Shown in pieces: positions 45,575 to 55,031 of a DNA stretch of 64,000 nt; the stretch's first letter is position 1; each line of letters begins with the position of its first letter. The translations under genes were made by a program, and so were the position numbers. The DNA comes from Butyrivibrio sp. VCD2006 (GTDB lineage: Bacteria; Bacillota; Clostridia; Lachnospirales; Lachnospiraceae). The notes under the pieces were generated by a model. It was not told where the DNA came from, did no database searches, and saw only the letters and a program-made list of their open reading frames with translations. The DNA lies in contig NZ_KE384107.1 in assembly GCF_000423925.1 (NCBI RefSeq), forward strand, positions 75,552 to 139,551, read 5' to 3'.

Positions 45575-47773
45575 TTAAGCCTCTTTTATCACCTCAACAT
45601 AAGATACAAAATCCTGCCCTGTTGTCATTCCGTCATCCTTAAGCTTCTTAAGAGTAATACCCATGTTCATCAGCTCATCCCCATAGTATTTCTCTCCCAA
45701 AAGCTCATACTCTGTATTTTCATCAAGCCCCGCAAGCCTTATAAAGCCAGGCAGTTGGTTGACGTTTGACCTCATGCAATAGAACCCGAAAATAGCTTTC
45801 TTTTTGTCCTTTGAGACAACAATCCACGAAGCCTGATCCTTTTCAAAAGGTGACCTCAGCCTGTAGAAGGTTCCAAACTGCAAAAGTTCTCTATTTTCCT
45901 TCATGAATACTATCTGTTTCTTAACCTGTTCAAACTCCTCATCAGTTATGTGGTTAAGATCCAGTTCATATCCAAATGTCCCGAAATACGCCACGTTCGC
46001 TCTCGTAGTTATTGAAGCGCTGCGCCCTGTCTGAAGGTTCGGTACCGCCGACACATGCGCGCCAATTGAGGAAACAGGATACCCATAGGAAGTTCCATAC
46101 TGTATCCTTATTCTGTCTATGGCATCGGTGTTGTCTGAGCACCATGCCTGGGGCGCATAGTAGAGCATACCTGCATCAAATCTGTTTCCTCCCGAGGAGC
46201 ACGACTCGAACAATATCTCAGGAAAATCGTTCCTTAATCTTTCATAAAGGCTGTAAACGCCCATTATATATTTGTGGTAAACCATCCCCTGTTCATCAGC
46301 GGACAATTCCATGCTGAAGACTTCGGTAAGAGACCTGTTCATGTCCCATTTGATGTAACTTATCGGTGCATTCGTCATCACCTTTTTCAACATACCGTAT
46401 ACGCAATCAACAACCTCTTCCCTTGAAAAATCAAGTACATACTGATGTCTGCCAAGCGACGCCTTTCTACCAGGAGTAGACAAAACCCATTCGGGATGCC
46501 TTCTGAATAGATTGCTATCAGGATTTACCATCTCTGGCTCAATCCAGAATCCAAACTTCATCCCCAGGGCATTCACTTTTCTTGCAAGCCCAAGCATTCC
46601 CTGCGGAAGCTTTTTCGGATTCTCAATCCAGTCTCCAAGTCCTGCGTAATCATCGTTTCTCTCGCGGAACCATCCGTCATCCAAGACAAACATTTCAACC
46701 CCTGCCTCTTTGGCCTTCGATGCTATCTGAAGAATCCTCTCCTCATCAAAATCCATAAAGGTAGCTTCCCAGTTGTTTATCAGGATAGGTCTCGGTGTAT
46801 TTTTCCATTTTCCTCTTACAAGGTGATTATTGTATAACTCATGATATGTCTGGCTAAGAGCATTAAGGCCTTCATCCGTCCTCGCTATTACCACCTCGGG
46901 GGTTTCAAATGAATTCCCCTTCTTAAGAAGCCAGGTGAATCTGTCGGGATTTATACCCATGAGAAGCCTTGTCCTTCCAAAGGTGTCGCACTCAGCCTGG
47001 GCGATGAAATTCCCGCTGTAAACCAAAGACATACCTATGGCCTCTCCCATGAAATCATCGGTCCCCGGTCTTTTCACGATCACAAAGGGATTCTGATTCG
47101 CACTTGATACACCGCGCTTACTCTCTATGGAAACAGAGCCCGCGGAAATCTTCTTAACCTCAGGAATCCTCTCCCTTGCCCATGCCCCAGAAAACTGCAT
47201 CCACTCATAGTCCTGATCCGGCAGATCAATGCATGCACTAAGTGCCCTGGTTAGCTTAATATCTGCTGTGCAATTATTTGTAAAAACAGCATGCCTCGTT
47301 ATGACAGAGTACTTATCAAAAATGGTGTATGACAAAGTAAGTGATACCTTTGCAACCTCATCCTCGAGATATACCTCCAGGGTCATAGCCTCGTCTTCTG
47401 TCGCATAAGTCGCAGGAAGTCCATTAAGCTTCGCTTTTCCCTTAAATATCTTATGATCCTTGCAAATAAAAGAGCTCACTCTCGATCCATTTACCAGTTC
47501 GATCTCATAGGCCTGAGTTCCGAAATCAGTTATGCCAAAGGAAGGATATTCCTGCCTGTTCAGCTCCATGGAATATGACTCGGTATCCGGATCCACAACT
47601 ATATTCGGCAGACCAAAACGGTTTACAACGTATGACATGTCCTCTTTATCATGAATACGCTTGCCAAAATATATGCTTCCCAGATCACCAAGCGGAGTGA
47701 CGCCCATAATATAGCTGATCTTATCGTTATACAAATGATACTGTTTTGATTTGCTGTGCCAAATAATATTCAT
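45575..47773 (-). CDS. aga: Alpha-galactosidase, glycoside hydrolase family 36
   Basis: 732 residues, standard length for cytosolic GH36 enzymes. Motifs: WEATFMDFDEE, LDDGWF, GFWIEPEMV, nucleophile Asp in KWDMNR (near 472), ESCSSGGNRFD and acid/base Asp in SDNTD (near 546). It removes alpha-1,6-galactose from melibiose, raffinose and galactomannan oligosaccharides after uptake. It begins the minus-strand aga-importer-GH36 series and is divergent from an AraC regulator. Confidence 0.95.
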   Translation of the reverse strand: MNIIWHSKSKQYHLYNDKISYIMGVTPLGDLGSIYFGKRIHDKEDMSYVVNRFGLPNIVVDPDTESYSMELNRQEYPSFGITDFGTQAYEIELVNGSRVSSFICKDHKIFKGKAKLNGLPATYATEDEAMTLEVYLEDEVAKVSLTLSYTIFDKYSVITRHAVFTNNCTADIKLTRALSACIDLPDQDYEWMQFSGAWARERIPEVKKISAGSVSIESKRGVSSANQNPFVIVKRPGTDDFMGEAIGMSLVYSGNFIAQAECDTFGRTRLLMGINPDRFTWLLKKGNSFETPEVVIARTDEGLNALSQTYHELYNNHLVRGKWKNTPRPILINNWEATFMDFDEERILQIASKAKEAGVEMFVLDDGWFRERNDDYAGLGDWIENPKKLPQGMLGLARKVNALGMKFGFWIEPEMVNPDSNLFRRHPEWVLSTPGRKASLGRHQYVLDFSREEVVDCVYGMLKKVMTNAPISYIKWDMNRSLTEVFSMELSADEQGMVYHKYIMGVYSLYERLRNDFPEILFESCSSGGNRFDAGMLYYAPQAWCSDNTDAIDRIRIQYGTSYGYPVSSIGAHVSAVPNLQTGRSASITTRANVAYFGTFGYELDLNHITDEEFEQVKKQIVFMKENRELLQFGTFYRLRSPFEKDQASWIVVSKDKKKAIFGFYCMRSNVNQLPGFIRLAGLDENTEYELLGEKYYGDELMNMGITLKKLKDDGMTTGQDFVSYVEVIKEA

Positions 47774-47787
47774 TCGTAAACCCTTTC

Positions 47788-47822
47788 GCTACTGCTTGCA
47801 CCTTGCGGTGTGAACAGTAGCT
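47788..47822 (-). promoter_or_regulatory. Hairpin in the aga leader
   Basis: GCTACTG...CACC pairs with GGTG...CAGTAGC, about 15 bp before the aga ATG. It may act as an operator or translational control element; no T-run follows. Confidence 0.4.
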
Positions 47823-47938
47823 CCTTTTCAACTATCCGTTAGCAGTTACATATAATCGGTTTAGGTTGATTTAAGTATATTCGAATGTTTATCGCCTCTT
47901 GAATGGCAATGTTTGATTTTGAAATGTCATAATGTGAC

Positions 47939-47969
47939 TTGCGCTTAGATAGATTGTGTAATATATAAT
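47939..47969 (+). promoter_or_regulatory. Candidate promoter of the AraC gene
   Basis: TTGCGC followed by TATATA at a 17-bp spacing (or TATAAT at 19 bp), 80 bp before the AraC start. Confidence 0.4.
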
Positions 47970-48050
47970 TAAGTATGAGGGGATGTCACTTTTTAAATAG
48001 CAAGCTTCAAAAACATATGTCGTTTACTGTACATGGGTGGAGGGATTGGT

Positions 48051-48893
48051 ATGGCAGATAAACCAGATAAACTTGAAGGCTGTGATTTTTGCAAGTTCGT
48101 TAATTACGAGGATTCCGATGATTTCTATCTCTACGAGGTTGGCAGAAACAAATGTGAGCCTCTGTACTCTTATGAGCATTTCGTAAGAAATCGCATCATC
48201 CTGCATTTTGTACTAAAAGGGAAAGGCATCCTGCGCATCAATAACCGACAGTATGACATTCATGAGCATCAGATCTTTTTGATTCCCGAAAACACCAAAT
48301 GTTTTTATCAGGCCGATGAAGAAAAGCCCTGGGAGTATATCTGGGTTCACATCGGCGGCCCTAAAATTCCGCTTATTTTAAAGGAGGCAGGACTTACTCC
48401 CGAGCATCCGGTTTTCACACTTTACGACAGCTACAAAAAAATCGAAGACCTTGCCATGGATATTCTCAAGCACTACAAGAGGCAGTACTACTGCATCGGC
48501 ACGATATATAAAATCTGTGACTACATAATAAAGAACTCCCCTGCAAAGGAAGAACGGGAACAGAATAACTCTCTGTTATATGTGAAAAATGTCATCTCAT
48601 ACATCCAGCTGAAATACGCCGAGCCTATCAAAATTGACAGTATCGCAATCTCTCTTGGGCTTAACAGAAGCTACCTCACGAGGCTGTTTAAGGATGCCAC
48701 CGGCTATTCTCTGCAGCAGTACCTTCTCACCTACAGGATGAAGGTTGCAGTCAAGCTCCTTGCAGATGATTCGCTTAACGTTAACCAGATTGCAGCACGG
48801 GTTGGCTACAATGACACCTTTACCTTCTCCAAAGCGTTCAAACGCCACTTTGGAAGCTCACCTTCAGATTACAGGAAAATTCATGCTTCATGA
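48051..48893 (+). CDS. AraC-family regulator of the alpha-galactoside locus
   Basis: 280 residues: N-terminal cupin sensor (HFVLKGKGILRINNRQYDIH) and C-terminal double helix-turn-helix (SIAISLGLNRSYLTRLFK, QIAARVGYNDTFTFSKAFKRHFG). Layout and divergent position fit MsmR/RafR-type activators of raffinose-type sugar loci. ATG 48051 has GGAGGG upstream and is preferred to 48033. Its end overlaps the next gene by 11 bp. Confidence 0.87.
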   Translation: MADKPDKLEGCDFCKFVNYEDSDDFYLYEVGRNKCEPLYSYEHFVRNRIILHFVLKGKGILRINNRQYDIHEHQIFLIPENTKCFYQADEEKPWEYIWVHIGGPKIPLILKEAGLTPEHPVFTLYDSYKKIEDLAMDILKHYKRQYYCIGTIYKICDYIIKNSPAKEEREQNNSLLYVKNVISYIQLKYAEPIKIDSIAISLGLNRSYLTRLFKDATGYSLQQYLLTYRMKVAVKLLADDSLNVNQIAARVGYNDTFTFSKAFKRHFGSSPSDYRKIHAS

Positions 48894-49581
48894 TAAAGAC
48901 ATAAGGGAGCCACTTTTTGACTTCCTTGAAGAAACATACGGAAAAATAAGAATAATCGAAGAAAAGACCATGGGGAAATCCCGGGCTGATGTTGTCATGG
49001 TAACCGAGGACAGCATCATTGGACTAGAGATAAAAAGTGATGCCGATACCTATGCCCGCCTTGGAAGGCAGGTAAAGGACTATGACAAATACTATGACCG
49101 CAATATCGTTGTAGTCGGTACAACACACGCCCTGCACACCCCGGAGCATGTTCCCGATTACTGGGGAATCATCACTGTTGAAGTTGTTGATGGGGAGCTG
49201 GATTTTTACTTCTTTAGAAAACCCGGTATCAACCCTAAATTAACCCTGAAGAACAAACTCAGAATCCTCTGGCGACCTGAACTCTATGAACTTCAACAGA
49301 TTTTCGACATGCCAAAGTACAAAGACAAGAGCAAGGATTTCGTCATCCCAAAGCTTGCAGAGCGCGTTCCCGATAAAATCGATCCTGACGAACTCTCTTT
49401 TCACATGTGCAGAATCCTCTTCGAGCGTGACTACACAACCATTGGCTCCACCCTTAAGGAATATCGAAAAGGCGAACTTCAAAAGGCAATTGAATCAGAA
49501 ACCGATCCTCAAAAACGCCTGGAACTTATGATGGAGCAAGCAGAGAAGGGACAAAGCTTTAAACGAAAAAAGCATTTCTAA
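48883..49581 (+). CDS. sce7726-type PD-(D/E)XK nuclease-like protein
   Basis: 232 residues starting MLHDKDIREPLFDFLEETYG. The nuclease core is visible: RADVVMVTEDSIIGLEIKSD, with D followed by ExK at usual spacing. This is the sce7726 family, function not established. Its ATG lies inside the end of the AraC gene (11-bp overlap) with AGGAAAA upstream, so the two are translationally coupled. The long frame running back to 48745 is the AraC shadow. Confidence 0.75.
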   Translation: MLHDKDIREPLFDFLEETYGKIRIIEEKTMGKSRADVVMVTEDSIIGLEIKSDADTYARLGRQVKDYDKYYDRNIVVVGTTHALHTPEHVPDYWGIITVEVVDGELDFYFFRKPGINPKLTLKNKLRILWRPELYELQQIFDMPKYKDKSKDFVIPKLAERVPDKIDPDELSFHMCRILFERDYTTIGSTLKEYRKGELQKAIESETDPQKRLELMMEQAEKGQSFKRKKHF

Positions 49582-49612
49582 ATAATTTACACAAATATCC
49601 TGTGACAATAAT

Positions 49613-49643
49613 AGGCGGCCTCCCGGTTAATGGGAAGCCGCCT
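49613..49643. terminator. Hairpin terminator between convergent genes
   Basis: AGGCGGC-TCCC/GGGA-GCCGCCT stem, 7-base loop, between the nuclease gene (plus) and a surface-protein gene (minus). Confidence 0.65.
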
Positions 49644-49675
49644 TCTAACCATCCGTCAGATGATGATACGACATA

Positions 49676-51574
49676 TTATTTATAGACTATCTTAACTTTC
49701 TTGTTAGCCTTCTTTGCAGCTTTTTCGATCTGCTTTGCAATCTTGGAACCCTTTTTGACTCCTGTGATAGTAACCTTCTTTAAATTCTTGGCACCCTTAA
49801 AAGCCTTGGCATTAACCTTCTTCAGATTCCCTGCAGCTATGGTTACATTTTTAACCTTATTACCTGACACTGATTTACTCTTAAGTTCAGTTACAGGATA
49901 TTCTTTTCCATTGGCTGTTACAGTTGCTGCTATCTTAACTGTCTTTTTGTTTGAAGTCTTCTTTACAACAACAGAATCTCCTTTGGCAGATACTACTGCA
50001 GTAACTCCGGATTTATCCGTAACTTCCTCGTTTGCCTTGAGCCCTGTCTGAACCTCAGGTTCAGCTGCAGGCTGTGTTTGATCTGCAGGAGTTGCAGGAT
50101 TAGAAGGTGTTGTCGGATTCGTGGGTGTTGCAGGATCTGTAGGTGTTGTAGGATCCGTGGGTGTCGCAGGATCTGTGGGTGTTGTTGGTTCTGTGGGTGT
50201 TGTTGGATCTGTAGGTGTTGTCGGGTCTGTGGGTGTTGTTGGATCTGTAGGTGTTGTAGGTTCTGTGCCGGACTGTGTATCACTCCATATTGCATACAGA
50301 ATTCTTTCCTCGCCCTCATTTCCCAGATAAGATACGCGTCCAATATCTGCCTCATCCTTATACTTTACAGGTCCATTTTGACTTAATCCCCAACCTAAAA
50401 ATGTAGCACTATTTGATTTTGAAAACTCATTCTTCGGTAGTCTGATAGTTCCCTTAACATAAGCAAATGTATCATCCATCGTTCCACTACCGCCATTTGC
50501 GTCAAACCTGATCTTTACCTTTCCGAAATTTCCTGCAAGAAGATCAGCAATATTCATTGACATGAGAGGTCTTCTCATACCAATAGCTATGAACAAATCG
50601 CTCTTACTGTCTGCTGAGAAAATCTGTTGCCAGGAAGATTCCGGCATTTCACTTATATTATAATGGTAAAAATCCCCGGTCGGATATGCAGTCAAGCCGG
50701 AAATCACAGGAGCTATTGTGTAATCACTGCCGGGAGCAATTACCTGAAACGTCCTCGTCACTGTCCCACCTGTAATCTCTGGAACCTCCTCCATTGCCGG
50801 TGTTGAATAGCATGTAGATAGATTTGCAAATGTGCCTCCTGAAATCTTTGCTGCTTCCAAACTAACTGCCTCAAATGTTCCACCTGTAATCTCTGAACGC
50901 TCATTAGCCTGCACCTCTCCAGTAAAAGTGCCTCCTGAGATTTTTGTGCCATACATCGTAACCGTGCCAGGAAAAGTTCCATCCTTGATTTCACCGCCGG
51001 ATCCCCAGATCACATCTGTAAAGTTTCCACCTGAGATTATTCCATCATCCCACAATTCAACCTTTTTAGAAAAAGTACCACCCTTGATTTCGCCACTAGC
51101 ACATGTTACCTTCCCGTTAAAAGTTCCATTTATAATTTCAGGATTACTAGAGAATGCTATACCAAGAGAAACCTCTCCGCTGTAAGTTCCACCTGTGATT
51201 TTCCCACCACCAACTTTAAATTCCCCGGAAAACTCACCACCGGCGATCTCGCCACCACTTATTTCACCAGGCCCGGAAAAAGTTCCACCTGAAACTTTTC
51301 CACTACGTACATCTATTTTATCTAAAAAAGTTCCGTCCTTAATCTCACCTTGCCAAAGAAACACTCCCTTTTTAAAGGTTCCACCTTGAATTGTAGCAGC
51401 ACCATCAAAGTAGATATAATTCGAATATGTTCCTCCGGTTATAACATCCCCATCATATAGTGTTATTTCCTCATCGCTTCCGGCATTGTACTCCTTTGCA
51501 TCCGCAGTAATATGTACTGTTGTAATTACTGCTAATGCTGCCAGCATAGTTAATAGATACTTTGGTTTCTTCAT
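49676..51574 (-). CDS. Secreted repeat protein with InlB-like and LRR-like domains
   Basis: 632 residues. Signal peptide MKKPKYLLTMLAALAVITTV, then about 15 short GGTF-x-G-x-V beta-helix-like repeats (residues 45-270), an InlB/Listeria-Bacteroides-type repeat (KIRFDANGGSGTMDDTFAYV ... YAIWS), a (TPTDPT)n linker of about 90 residues encoded by an 18-bp repeat at about 50095-50262, and a Lys-rich LRR_5-like tail (VNAKAFKGAKNLKKVTI). No LPxTG motif. Probably wall-associated through the basic tail. ATG 51574 has AAGGAGGAAGG upstream. Confidence 0.8.
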   Translation of the reverse strand: MKKPKYLLTMLAALAVITTVHITADAKEYNAGSDEEITLYDGDVITGGTYSNYIYFDGAATIQGGTFKKGVFLWQGEIKDGTFLDKIDVRSGKVSGGTFSGPGEISGGEIAGGEFSGEFKVGGGKITGGTYSGEVSLGIAFSSNPEIINGTFNGKVTCASGEIKGGTFSKKVELWDDGIISGGNFTDVIWGSGGEIKDGTFPGTVTMYGTKISGGTFTGEVQANERSEITGGTFEAVSLEAAKISGGTFANLSTCYSTPAMEEVPEITGGTVTRTFQVIAPGSDYTIAPVISGLTAYPTGDFYHYNISEMPESSWQQIFSADSKSDLFIAIGMRRPLMSMNIADLLAGNFGKVKIRFDANGGSGTMDDTFAYVKGTIRLPKNEFSKSNSATFLGWGLSQNGPVKYKDEADIGRVSYLGNEGEERILYAIWSDTQSGTEPTTPTDPTTPTDPTTPTDPTTPTEPTTPTDPATPTDPTTPTDPATPTNPTTPSNPATPADQTQPAAEPEVQTGLKANEEVTDKSGVTAVVSAKGDSVVVKKTSNKKTVKIAATVTANGKEYPVTELKSKSVSGNKVKNVTIAAGNLKKVNAKAFKGAKNLKKVTITGVKKGSKIAKQIEKAAKKANKKVKIVYK

Positions 51575-51806
51575 ACCCTTCCTCCTTGATTCTGAATATC
51601 CGATATCTCTTATTTGAAAATATAAGAGTCCCTTAATAATCAGTATTATAACATTTTCTTTTTGCTGTTTCACTTATGATTTTTCGTTTATTTTCGAAGT
51701 TTTTATCCCTAAATAACATTTACTTTATATCATTTTATTGCTAATATAAAACCCGAGGGAACGCATTTAAAATGCAAAAAGAAAAAAGTTAAAAAGGGGA
51801 AATCAA

Positions 51807-53183
51807 ATGAAGAAAATAAGACTCAGTTTTTTTAAGGTCATGGCACCCTTGGTGCTTATGATAATCTTATTTGGATGCTCATCCATAGTTTCCAATGCAG
51901 CTACTACAAAAAAGGTTAGACCGGCACACGATATTCATACCGACAAGAAATGGCTTACGTATACCAGTGGATCTGCCGGCTACTACACAGAGCTTCTTGT
52001 TTGCAATAATGACACTCTGAAAGATAAGGTAATAGACTGCATTTCGCTCAGAAAGCTTGGTTCAAACGAGCCTGTTCATTTCTGGAACGGCGGTATTGTT
52101 TGTAATTACAGATACATCGGCAAATACACATTTTATGTTATTCATTCTCCCGTAAAGCTGCCCGATTCATATGATACGCTTGAAGAATTTAAGAATGATG
52201 ACAGATGCACCTTTGCTTCCCGAACCTACAATGTAACAAAGCGTGAAAAAAAGCCCAAAGTTAACTCAAAAGCAATCAAGAAAAAGAAGAAGCCTTATTA
52301 CAGATTGAGCTGGAAAAACGGTGATTATGATATTATGGTTCAGGATCCGGAACATAACAAATGGTTCAGATCTGGTTCCTGCATTAACTCAACATATTAT
52401 GATATAGAACAGCTGGATTATGATCAGAACATTGAAATATACACGATGACCAGCAACCTGGCTAAGTTTGCAGCCTCCGAACCAATTTACATAAAGGTTC
52501 CCGGCCTTAAAAACGACAATGGCGGTTCAGGTGGTTCCGGTGGCGGTTCAGGCAGTGGCGGTTCAGGTGGTTCCGGTGGTGGTTCCGATAGTGGTGGTTC
52601 CGGCGGTTCTGACAATGGTGGTTCTGGCAGCTCAGGTGGTTCTGATAATGGCGGCTCCGGCAGCTCAGGCGGTTCCGATAACGGTGGTTCCGGCTCCGGT
52701 AGTGACAATTCCGGTACAGGCTCCGGTGCTTCAAATACCACACCTGCTCCAACAGTATCCGAAGCCAAGCCCGCTCTTCCTCTTACAACAACAGTAGATG
52801 GAATTACATACTACATCGACATCAATGGTAATGCTTCAGTAAAGAATATCAGCAATACCAAAAAAGCTTCCATAAACACTGTTACTGTAGAAGGCAAAAC
52901 CTACCCTGTTACCAGCATTTCATCAAAAGCCTCTAAAGGTAACGGAAATCTATCTTCACTGACAGTAGGCTCTAACGTTACAAACATTGAAAATAAAGCC
53001 TTTTTCAAATGTAAAAAGCTAAAGAACGTCACAATAACTTCAAATGCTTCCCTCAAGATTGGCAAAAATGCATTTGGAAAAATAAATAAAAAAGCTGTTA
53101 TCAAGGTTGATGGAGTAAAGGGAAAGTCCAGAAAGAAACTGATTAAAAAGATTAAAAAACAAACTAATGCAAAAGTAAAATGA
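51807..53183 (+). CDS. Secreted protein with Gly/Ser linker and LRR-like Lys-rich tail
   Basis: 458 residues. Export signal with a possible lipobox (IILFGCSS); an unrecognised N-terminal domain (residues 35-230, four to five Cys); a Gly/Ser-rich linker GGSGSGGSDNGG-type of about 75 residues; and a C-terminal LRR_5-like domain (NIENKAFFKCKKLKNVTI) ending KKIKKQTNAKVK. The tail matches that of the divergent gene at 49676. AAGGGG before the ATG. Likely displayed on the cell surface; ligand unknown. Confidence 0.78.
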   Translation: MKKIRLSFFKVMAPLVLMIILFGCSSIVSNAATTKKVRPAHDIHTDKKWLTYTSGSAGYYTELLVCNNDTLKDKVIDCISLRKLGSNEPVHFWNGGIVCNYRYIGKYTFYVIHSPVKLPDSYDTLEEFKNDDRCTFASRTYNVTKREKKPKVNSKAIKKKKKPYYRLSWKNGDYDIMVQDPEHNKWFRSGSCINSTYYDIEQLDYDQNIEIYTMTSNLAKFAASEPIYIKVPGLKNDNGGSGGSGGGSGSGGSGGSGGGSDSGGSGGSDNGGSGSSGGSDNGGSGSSGGSDNGGSGSGSDNSGTGSGASNTTPAPTVSEAKPALPLTTTVDGITYYIDINGNASVKNISNTKKASINTVTVEGKTYPVTSISSKASKGNGNLSSLTVGSNVTNIENKAFFKCKKLKNVTITSNASLKIGKNAFGKINKKAVIKVDGVKGKSRKKLIKKIKKQTNAKVK

Positions 53184-53235
53184 CAAGCTTCACTAAGCCC
53201 AAGAATAACTCGTAATACTATACTCAATCAATTTA

Positions 53236-53275
53236 GGCGGCCGCATATCTATAAATATGCGGCCGCCCTTTCTTT
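53236..53275. terminator. Strong hairpin terminator
   Basis: 13-bp stem GGCGGCCGCATAT/ATATGCGGCCGCC followed by CTTTCTTTTC. It ends the plus-strand surface gene and faces the Rpn-type gene. Confidence 0.8.
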
Positions 53276-53308
53276 TCGTATTTGTAGTTATTTAGCTGCA
53301 AAATTTAA

Positions 53309-54166
53309 TTATTCAATTTTCTCTGCTTTCATCTTTCTTCTGGCAAGAATCTCCTCAGCAATTTTCTTCTCGTCATAATCAGGCTCATGTGACTTGATAA
53401 CTTCTATTATCTCTTGTATTGTTTCAACAGTTTCTCCCAGAAAATCTGCAATTAGATCTACTGATCTGCCTTTACTGACATTGTCGTTTACTTGCTTTAT
53501 AAGCCTCCTAAGATCCCCTATGTCCATTCCCTGCTCTAATTCATCATCAAGCATATCTTGTAATGTCATATATTCAGCCCTCCACCTTTTGTCCTCACGC
53601 GCTTCGTGCACCTTACGGTCAAGATTCTGTACCAATCTATTGTCGCTGATCTTACCTGCAATATAATCAATAAATGCCTCAAGGTCTTCTGATACATCAT
53701 TCCTGTGTCCACCTGCACAGATGAAAATTCTGTTAGTGCCATCCTCCATTACTATTTGGTTATCCTCGTTGCAAGCAGGCCTGAAACTGTATTTATGATA
53801 ACCCGCATCAAATGCGTCAAATGTACAGATAAAAATGATATAACTGTTAGGTAAATCCTTATACTTCTTACCTTCCTTGAGATAATTAAGATCCAGCATT
53901 CCCTGATAGTAACGACTTCTTCTGGGAAGTTCACCCTTCTTGCCGGTCTGCATTTCAATGTCAAAAACCTGGTTATTATCGTCTAAGAAATAAACATCAA
54001 ATCTGATTCCGTGTCCATCCGGCGTAAGCTTTATTGCCTTTTCAGTTACCGGATCTTTTACGATGCTACCTATTTTTCTTCCAAGGATCAGCTCTGTCAT
54101 CTCTTTGCAGAGATCCTCATTTTCCTCCAGAATCTTGCAGAACATAAAATTGTCCGCAAATGTCAA
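53309..54166 (-). CDS. Rpn-family PD-(D/E)XK nuclease (transposase-like)
   Basis: 285 residues. Catalytic core RFDVYFLDDNNQVFDIEMQT: Asp, then ExQ at the spacing of the Rpn/YhgA-like family, followed by RSRYYQGMLD. Rpn proteins are nucleases that promote RecA-independent recombination; they are also abundant in Firmicutes accessory regions. Start is TTG 54166, overlapping the end of the upstream gene's neighbourhood; ATG 54145 (MFCKILEE) is an alternative. The C-terminal third is charged and helical. Confidence 0.8.
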   Translation of the reverse strand: MTFADNFMFCKILEENEDLCKEMTELILGRKIGSIVKDPVTEKAIKLTPDGHGIRFDVYFLDDNNQVFDIEMQTGKKGELPRRSRYYQGMLDLNYLKEGKKYKDLPNSYIIFICTFDAFDAGYHKYSFRPACNEDNQIVMEDGTNRIFICAGGHRNDVSEDLEAFIDYIAGKISDNRLVQNLDRKVHEAREDKRWRAEYMTLQDMLDDELEQGMDIGDLRRLIKQVNDNVSKGRSVDLIADFLGETVETIQEIIEVIKSHEPDYDEKKIAEEILARRKMKAEKIE

Positions 54167-54170
54167 TTCT

Positions 54171-54617
54171 TCATAATTTTTTTATAAAATCCTGTATCCC
54201 AACGATAGCTGCCCCAGGCACTACCAGAATTGCAAATACTATATACATGACTATCGCATCTGTCGCGCTATCCGCATACCATGGACCAAATGTATTTATC
54301 AGGACATGAGCTGCAACCGGAGCCAGGTATATCATAAGCGCTGCGAACGCCTGCAAAAGCTCATGTACATTTCTTATCACAAAGATAAGCGCTCCCCATG
54401 TAAAGCAGAAATAGAACACGTCAAACAAATAGCAGTCAAAGGGCTGTGGTTCTCTAAAATGCGCTGAGATTCCCAAGTGAATAACATTAGTAGTAAGCAG
54501 TCTGTTTCCGGTAAAAGCACCGGCAAACAATATCAGAGACATAGCACCACATATGATAGTCAGTATCCAGAACAGACTGAGTTTTTCCGTTTTCTTCTTA
54601 CTTTTCTTCTTAGACAT
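54171..54617 (-). CDS. Hypothetical four-helix membrane protein
   Basis: 148 residues. A Lys-rich start (MSKKKSKKKTEK) is followed by about four hydrophobic segments (15-37, 60-80, 86-108, 118-140). No recognised domain. AAGGAAC before the ATG. It lies 4 bp upstream of the Rpn-type gene and is probably co-transcribed with it. Confidence 0.65.
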   Translation of the reverse strand: MSKKKSKKKTEKLSLFWILTIICGAMSLILFAGAFTGNRLLTTNVIHLGISAHFREPQPFDCYLFDVFYFCFTWGALIFVIRNVHELLQAFAALMIYLAPVAAHVLINTFGPWYADSATDAIVMYIVFAILVVPGAAIVGIQDFIKKL

Positions 54618-54717
54618 TTAATAGTTCCTTGAAATAATTTATTTCCATATTCACCCTCTAGCTGAACAATTGATGAATCATTTCCGATCATCTTAGCATT
54701 ATCATGGCGGTTCTGCT

Positions 54718-54939
54718 TTAGTGAATATCGGTATCTATTATAAGCTTTTTGCAACTATTGCAGAAGTAAGAGTCCATAGTTAAGTGCGTCAGCTTGAATT
54801 TAGCAGCCGAAAGACGCCCTATTCCGGCGATCATATCAATAGCTCCAGGACCTTTATCGCCCTCCTTCCAGGCAAGACTGTGGGCATTCCCACCAAGAAC
54901 TCCTTTTTTCATTTCTTTGCCACAATAGGGGCAGATCAT
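54718..54939 (-). CDS. Small zinc-ribbon protein
   Basis: 73 residues. CPYCGKEMKKG at the start and CNSCKKLI near the end give a four-Cys zinc ribbon of a type common in Firmicutes (DUF6487-like). The middle region GPGAIDMIAGIGRLSAAKFK is uncharged and may be buried. Its ATG overlaps the stop of the truncated frame upstream (ATGA). Function unknown. Confidence 0.7.
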   Translation of the reverse strand: MICPYCGKEMKKGVLGGNAHSLAWKEGDKGPGAIDMIAGIGRLSAAKFKLTHLTMDSYFCNSCKKLIIDTDIH

Positions 54940-55031
54940 TTTTCTGATACCTCGTCTTTCTTTACTTCTTCTTTCTTTTTAAGATACTGGGAAAGTAAAA
55001 AACAGCCATTTGTAACTGCTACCAAAAGAAA
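54936..55031 (-). pseudogene. C-terminal remnant of a small membrane protein beside the IS element
   Basis: A 31-codon frame (FLLVAVTNGCFLLSQYLKKK then EEVKKDEVSEK) follows a stop at 55032-55034 and ends in ATGA overlap with the zinc-ribbon gene. It reads as the end of one membrane helix plus a charged tail, with the front missing where the IS element begins. Confidence 0.35.

Noticed and set aside
52487..52768. Pro-rich and other long ORFs opposite Gly/Ser linkers (also at 58066, 60719 and 63082)
   Set aside because: They are low-complexity reverse-frame translations of the linker repeats.
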